Below, in pieces: positions 59,944 through 64,000 of a DNA stretch of 64,000 nt (position 1 is the first letter of the stretch; each line of letters starts with the position of its first letter). Below the pieces are notes generated by a model, which was not told the origin of the DNA, made no database searches, and saw only the letters and a list, made by a program, of their open reading frames with translations. The stretch is from positions 1,425,001-1,489,000 of the forward strand of contig NZ_CP161920.1 in the NCBI RefSeq assembly GCF_040819555.1. The letters are read 5' to 3'. The stretch is from Nitratireductor sp. GISD-1A_MAKvit. GTDB lineage: Bacteria; Pseudomonadota; Alphaproteobacteria; Rhizobiales; Rhizobiaceae. Made by a program: the position numbers and the translations under genes.

Positions 59944-62900
59944 ATGCTGAAGATACTTCCTGCATCCATAATCGCACTTGTCGTCGCACTTCCGTTGCCG
60001 GCAGTCGCTGTTGATCTGAATGACCTCTCCAGAGGACTGAATACGTTCTCCGAACTTGAGAGAGCGCTTCGTCGGTATCAGTCTCCCCCTGCTCAAGGCT
60101 CGCGGCAGGAGGCACCAGCTGCACGCATCGTGCAGCGCTCTTCCCTTAGGCGGGATGTGCGCGAGGTGCAGTCCCTGCTTGCCCAGCTTGGTTATGATCC
60201 CGGGCCTGTCGATGGATTGATGGGAAGACGTACCCGCGATGCAATCATCGCGTTCGAGCGTGATACCGGTCTTGCGACGAGGGGAGAGGTAAACAGCAAT
60301 CTGCTCCGTCTTCTGCGCGATGTTGCTGCGGGTCACACCGGAACTCAGGCCGTGGCAAACGAACATAGGCCGAGCTTCGACTGTGCAAAAGCGTCAAGCA
60401 GAGTTGAACATGCCATATGCGGCAACGCGGACCTGGCGGAACTCGACCGTGCCGTTGCCAGGCATTACGCCGCAGCGCTGGAAGGGCTCGATGCAGGCGG
60501 CAGAGCGCGCCTTCAGGCCGAGCAGCGCGCTTGGATGGCGCAGCGCGATCGTTGCGGCAGTGATGTCATGTGTCTGGTACGCTCACTCGGCAAGCGGTCA
60601 CAGGAACTGGTGGTGATTGCTGGCAATGGGCGTGGTGCTGTTGCCCAAAAGGCGGTTGCGCAGCAGGGTTCACCGGACGCGCCGCCCGATGTTGGCCCGG
60701 TCGCCGATGAACGGATCATCGTCCTTGCTGCCGGCCCTGGGGGAAGCCTTTCTCGAGAACTGCTTGGCAAGGAGAGCATTCAGCGGCAACGGGACTATCT
60801 GGTGTCCATGGTGGCTGCGGAGACCATCGGGACCGAGCATGAGCAGATTTTCGTAAATCACCAGACGTTGTCGGAATCTGAAGTTCGCGCGGCGGCGACC
60901 GCTGCCGGCCTTGCGGATACGGGCAGGCTCGAAGCCTACATATCCAAGGGTATGATCAGCAGGATACAGGATGTCGATAACGGCTATCTGACCTTCGATT
61001 ACAATCAGTTCGAAGTCGCCCGCTTCAAATCTGCGCTGCGGGAGAAGGCATTGGCCGCCATTGCGCGTGATCGCCGCTCCTCACCACAGCGTCTGCTGCT
61101 GGTTTGCGGTCTGCGTGTTGGCGAGTATGATTTTGAAAAGCAGCGTTTTCCATTCGGTGAAAAAGAACTCGATACCTGTTTTGCGGGTGAGCAGAGCCCG
61201 GCGCGTGAGTTTTCCGGCTACCGGGCGCGTATTCCGGTGCGCACGAACATGAGGCCTGAAGGATTCTCGGTCGACCCGGCGACCGCCGAAGCGTTGATCA
61301 ACCGGCTTGGACAGGCGCGATTCGCACTTGCGATCCCCGCGATTGTCGAGAGCCGGATCTCTCGTGACCGACATGGACGGCCTGAATTTGTCTTTGATGC
61401 GCGGCCTTCAGGTGCACTTGAGCTGCGATCGGGGCAGAATCTCGCAGAAGTCCTTTACCGCTATCCTGATGCTGCGTTGCGCGACATGACCGACACACCT
61501 GAGGCGCGCAGCCTGTCAGATTTCGGGCGGCCATGGTGGCTTGATACGCAGGAAGAAATTGCTCTGATAGCAGACAGGGCAGATACGGTTTCCATTGATG
61601 CGCTCGACGCCGATGGTCTGTTTGACGTGGAAACCGGGCTGACATTTTCCTTCCGCGTCAGATATGATGAAGCGCTGGCAGAGGGAAACCGCAATCTGGC
61701 TGCGTTTGCGAAGCCACAGAGCGACCGGGCTTTGCGGGACGTTGCTCAAGCCCTTCAGCTTCCCGTGGAAAATCTTTTGGTGACACCATTGCCGGTGGTT
61801 GGCCGCAATGGTCAGTTCGGTGCGGCCATGCTTGTGTTTCCACAAGACAGCGCTGGTTACATGGTCTCGCAGGAACTGCCCGCCCATGCAGAGCAGAACG
61901 GGGGCTGGCCATTTGCGGCAGTGGAAATGGCCGTGACCGCCGAAAAGCGCGTCACCTTGCCTGACGGACAACAAAGGCTCTTGCTCGCCGGGCATCCGGA
62001 GCGACTGGTTGTTCGCCGTGCGTTACGCGAGACAAGATGGCAGGATGCCCCTGAAATTGGCGCTGCGACGTTCCCAAGGGCTGGGCCTCGCGAATTTGAA
62101 GAGGTCCGCCTCGCCTGGAAGTCGGACCTGCTTTCGGTCGGTGCGAAACTTGCGGGTTGGGACACGGAAGACCTTTTTCGTGAGCAGCTGGAAAGCAGCT
62201 CTTATGCGCGCGACGACACGTTTGCCAAACGTGAAGCGGCTGCAGAGCTGGTCGCCGGCCTTGCTGCGCGCAGTGGCGAGCCCAGCGTGCACTGGCTAAA
62301 GGCGTATGTTCGCTTTGAACCCTACGATTTCGACCGAGAAGGCTGGCTGGTTCGCCCCGGATTTGAATTCAGCCCTGAAGCCGGCGAGGCAGACAATGCG
62401 CTGAACGTTTCCTTGCTCTCGGGTGAAACGCCTCAAGGCGTCATGGCTGATCAAGGCATGTTTGTGTCCATGCCTCCACAAGAGGCGCAGACATTTCAGC
62501 AAAGCAGTAAGAGCTTCCCGGTATTCGACGGGCTGCTGGCGCTTGGGATCACGGAAGTGGACCTGTCTTCTGCCCGTGCTTTCTCGATGGGCATGACGCT
62601 GCGATATCAGCCGGTGGAGATGTTGCTGTTTGATGCCGGGGAGGCGCAGACGGTCATCAATCCTCGATCGGTCCGCTTGCGGCATACATTCAAGGCTCCG
62701 CCAGTCGCCGCCAAAGGCCCTGATGCGGTGGCCGATGGCGCTCCCCCCGTGGGGCAGGCTGGGGAGTTTGCCGTGCTTGGTGTTTCTCTTGGTGCCGGAT
62801 TTGAAGCGTCGGTGGAAAAGATTGCTCAACAGATCGGGGCAGAAAGGCGGCTCTTCGCACGCACTGCAGACAGGCAGGATGCCCTGCAGAACGAGCAGCC

Positions 62901-63567
62901 GATCAACGATTGGGATGCCTATCACAACGGGATCCTGCTGGAATCTGTAAAACGTCAGGAAATGGTCGCGCTCTACCACGAGCCTCCCACCCTTTCCGAT
63001 GCCGTCACGGCTATCGTTCGTACGAGACTTTTCGGACCCGGCCAGGGACCGGTATGGGGACAATTGCGTGACCAGCTCCTGCAGACCTACGGGCAGATCG
63101 ATGTGGAGATGCTGCAGGAACTGGAAAGGACGGGTTCCGTCTCTGTCTGGGCCGAGCCTGCTGTTTTGCCGGGTGCGCGGGCGAGACCCGTTGATAGCGC
63201 TGCGGCGGCGTGCAAACGCAGTCTGAATGCGATCGCGAGAAGCTCTTCGACACAGTTTCGCTTGAGTCTCAAAGCGCGGGAAGCAGGCAATTTGCGACCG
63301 GCTGACGCCCGGGCCACATGGGTGGATGAACACGGGCGGTCCACGGTTCCCGCAATTGCATCAACCTATTCTCTGCCGCAGCTTTTTGGGGGGCGCCAAG
63401 ACTGTCCCGAATTTGAAGTCATGGTGCTTGGTGTCAAGCTCGGCGAGGACGGAAAGGTCGTTCACTTCCGGCAGGCCGTATCTGCCCCCGCACGCATGGC
63501 GCAGATTGAGGAGGAGCGGAAGGAGGCCACCATGAGCGATGCGGGCAGCAGCGATTTTGATCTTTGA
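59944..63567 (+). CDS. Large secreted protein with peptidoglycan-binding and LprI-like domains
   Basis: I chose the ATG at 59944 (1207 residues) because GGTGGGGTC lies just upstream and a clean signal peptide follows (MLKILPASIIALVVALPLPA). Residues about 70-125 are a peptidoglycan-binding repeat (VREVQSLLAQLGYDPGPVDG, then RRTRDAIIAFERDTGL). Residues about 145-225 match the LprI/DUF1311 lysozyme-inhibitor-like domain (SFDCAKASSRVEHAICGNAD, LQAEQRAWMAQRDRCGSDV) with its four cysteines. The remaining ~980 residues are not recognised; they contain two similar stretches (VCGLRVGEYDFEKQRFPFG and AYVRFEPYDFDREGWLVRP). The protein should work in the periplasm at the cell wall. It stands alone, near an IS remnant. 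Confidence 0.82.
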   Translation: MLKILPASIIALVVALPLPAVAVDLNDLSRGLNTFSELERALRRYQSPPAQGSRQEAPAARIVQRSSLRRDVREVQSLLAQLGYDPGPVDGLMGRRTRDAIIAFERDTGLATRGEVNSNLLRLLRDVAAGHTGTQAVANEHRPSFDCAKASSRVEHAICGNADLAELDRAVARHYAAALEGLDAGGRARLQAEQRAWMAQRDRCGSDVMCLVRSLGKRSQELVVIAGNGRGAVAQKAVAQQGSPDAPPDVGPVADERIIVLAAGPGGSLSRELLGKESIQRQRDYLVSMVAAETIGTEHEQIFVNHQTLSESEVRAAATAAGLADTGRLEAYISKGMISRIQDVDNGYLTFDYNQFEVARFKSALREKALAAIARDRRSSPQRLLLVCGLRVGEYDFEKQRFPFGEKELDTCFAGEQSPAREFSGYRARIPVRTNMRPEGFSVDPATAEALINRLGQARFALAIPAIVESRISRDRHGRPEFVFDARPSGALELRSGQNLAEVLYRYPDAALRDMTDTPEARSLSDFGRPWWLDTQEEIALIADRADTVSIDALDADGLFDVETGLTFSFRVRYDEALAEGNRNLAAFAKPQSDRALRDVAQALQLPVENLLVTPLPVVGRNGQFGAAMLVFPQDSAGYMVSQELPAHAEQNGGWPFAAVEMAVTAEKRVTLPDGQQRLLLAGHPERLVVRRALRETRWQDAPEIGAATFPRAGPREFEEVRLAWKSDLLSVGAKLAGWDTEDLFREQLESSSYARDDTFAKREAAAELVAGLAARSGEPSVHWLKAYVRFEPYDFDREGWLVRPGFEFSPEAGEADNALNVSLLSGETPQGVMADQGMFVSMPPQEAQTFQQSSKSFPVFDGLLALGITEVDLSSARAFSMGMTLRYQPVEMLLFDAGEAQTVINPRSVRLRHTFKAPPVAAKGPDAVADGAPPVGQAGEFAVLGVSLGAGFEASVEKIAQQIGAERRLFARTADRQDALQNEQPINDWDAYHNGILLESVKRQEMVALYHEPPTLSDAVTAIVRTRLFGPGQGPVWGQLRDQLLQTYGQIDVEMLQELERTGSVSVWAEPAVLPGARARPVDSAAAACKRSLNAIARSSSTQFRLSLKAREAGNLRPADARATWVDEHGRSTVPAIASTYSLPQLFGGRQDCPEFEVMVLGVKLGEDGKVVHFRQAVSAPARMAQIEEERKEATMSDAGSSDFDL

Positions 63568-63608
63568 GGATTTTCGGCCAACCGGTCATCTGACGGCAGG
63601 CCCGCCCG

Positions 63609-63962
63609 GGTGGGTTCCTCAGCGAATTCAACGAGGAACGGCCACACGAAGCCCTCAGTATGAAAACGCCCGCCCAGCTCAACACGCCTGCTTCAAGAAC
63701 CTATCAGGGGTTGCCGGATGTGGAATACCCCTTTCACGACAAGGACATCCTCGTCACCGCATGCGGCCGCGTATGCATGGCAAGAAAGAAGATAAACGTC
63801 TCAACCGTCATGGCCGGTCAGAGGCCTGCAACCAAGGAGGTGGACGATGGCATTTGGCTGATCAGCTTCATGCACTATGATCTGGGATATATCGACCTGG
63901 AACAGAGAACATTGCAAACAATCGACAACCCGTTCGGCTCGAGATTGTCACCCATGGCTTAG
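63609..63962 (+). mobile_element. IS transposase remnant (C-terminal fragment)
   Basis: The frame from about 63609 to the stop at 63962 encodes the last ~115 residues of an rve-type transposase (EFNEERPHEALSMKTPAQLN, YQGLPDVEYPFHDKDILVTA, DGIWLISFMHYDLGYIDLEQ). The catalytic core before the ERPHEAL helix is absent, and similarity stops at the left end near the large secreted-protein gene. It is a dead fragment left by insertion and deletion. Confidence 0.8.
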
Positions 63963-64000
63963 GTACAAACTGTTACCTATGTCTCCGGGCCGTACACGGG

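Noticed and set aside
1..64000. tRNA, rRNA, CRISPR array or replication origin
   Set aside because: No tRNA arm consensus in an intergenic region, no rRNA text, no regularly spaced repeats and no DnaA-box or RepABC-like genes were seen by reading; a covariance-model search would be decisive.

Overview
The window is a gene-dense, high-GC segment that looks like an accessory region of an alphaproteobacterium of the Hyphomicrobiales (Mesorhizobium/Nitratireductor-like). The evidence is the type of gene rather than any one marker: five complete or near-complete ABC uptake systems plus part of another component, many LacI/DeoR/GntR/LysR/LuxR regulators, a DmeR-like CsoR/RcnR sensor, and an AEP-type phosphonate cluster. 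No rRNA, tRNA or CRISPR array was seen. An IS transposase remnant lies at the right edge.

Layout. (1) 1-7470, minus strand: a sugar-type ABC importer with an FGGY kinase, M42 metallopeptidase-family protein, BtpA/SgcQ protein and DeoR regulator, an ABC-coupled relative of the enterobacterial sgc locus. (2) 7669-14323: an amino-acid-type ABC importer, a glycosylasparaginase-family Ntn hydrolase, a LacI regulator, a ROK sugar kinase and CutC; together they suggest uptake and splitting of a glycosyl-asparagine such as GlcNAc-Asn. (3) 14361-15973: a MFS metal exporter with a His-rich tail and its CsoR/RcnR-type sensor. (4) 16205-27084: a translationally coupled trio of secreted proteins (one with a von Willebrand A domain), a LuxR-type protein carrying a degenerate alpha/beta-hydrolase domain, a LemA protein with two DUF3137-like proteins, and an SSS-type transporter. 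(5) 27270-30673: a DeoR regulator and a dimethylglycine/sarcosine-dehydrogenase-like flavoprotein. (6) 30688-44124: a phosphonate island with a LysR regulator, Na/Pi-PhoU transporter, PhnW, PhnA, PhnY, a probable PbfA, a DMT transporter and the AepXVW importer. (7) 44701-51867: a LuxR-type regulator, a hydrolase, an Fe/polyamine-type ABC importer and a GntR regulator. (8) 51975-59708: a proline-iminopeptidase-like hydrolase, a nitrilase-family amidase, a LuxR solo and an oligopeptide-type ABC importer. (9) 59944-63962: a very large secreted protein and the IS remnant.

The most striking unit is region 8. Its LuxR protein has Met and Trp at the two positions (Trp57 and Tyr61 of TraR) that define the plant-associated OryR/PsoR/PipR solos, and it sits with a pip-like gene and a peptide importer as those solos do. 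Near-identical GCATGCAG sites lie exactly 37 nt before both the pip-like gene and the luxR gene.

Four genes (a sugar-binding protein, a DUF3137-like protein, the phosphonate LysR regulator and phnA) are each broken by one extra base in a short G/C run. The uniform pattern suggests sequencing error more than true pseudogenes. All five substrate-binding-protein genes are followed by a GC-rich hairpin.
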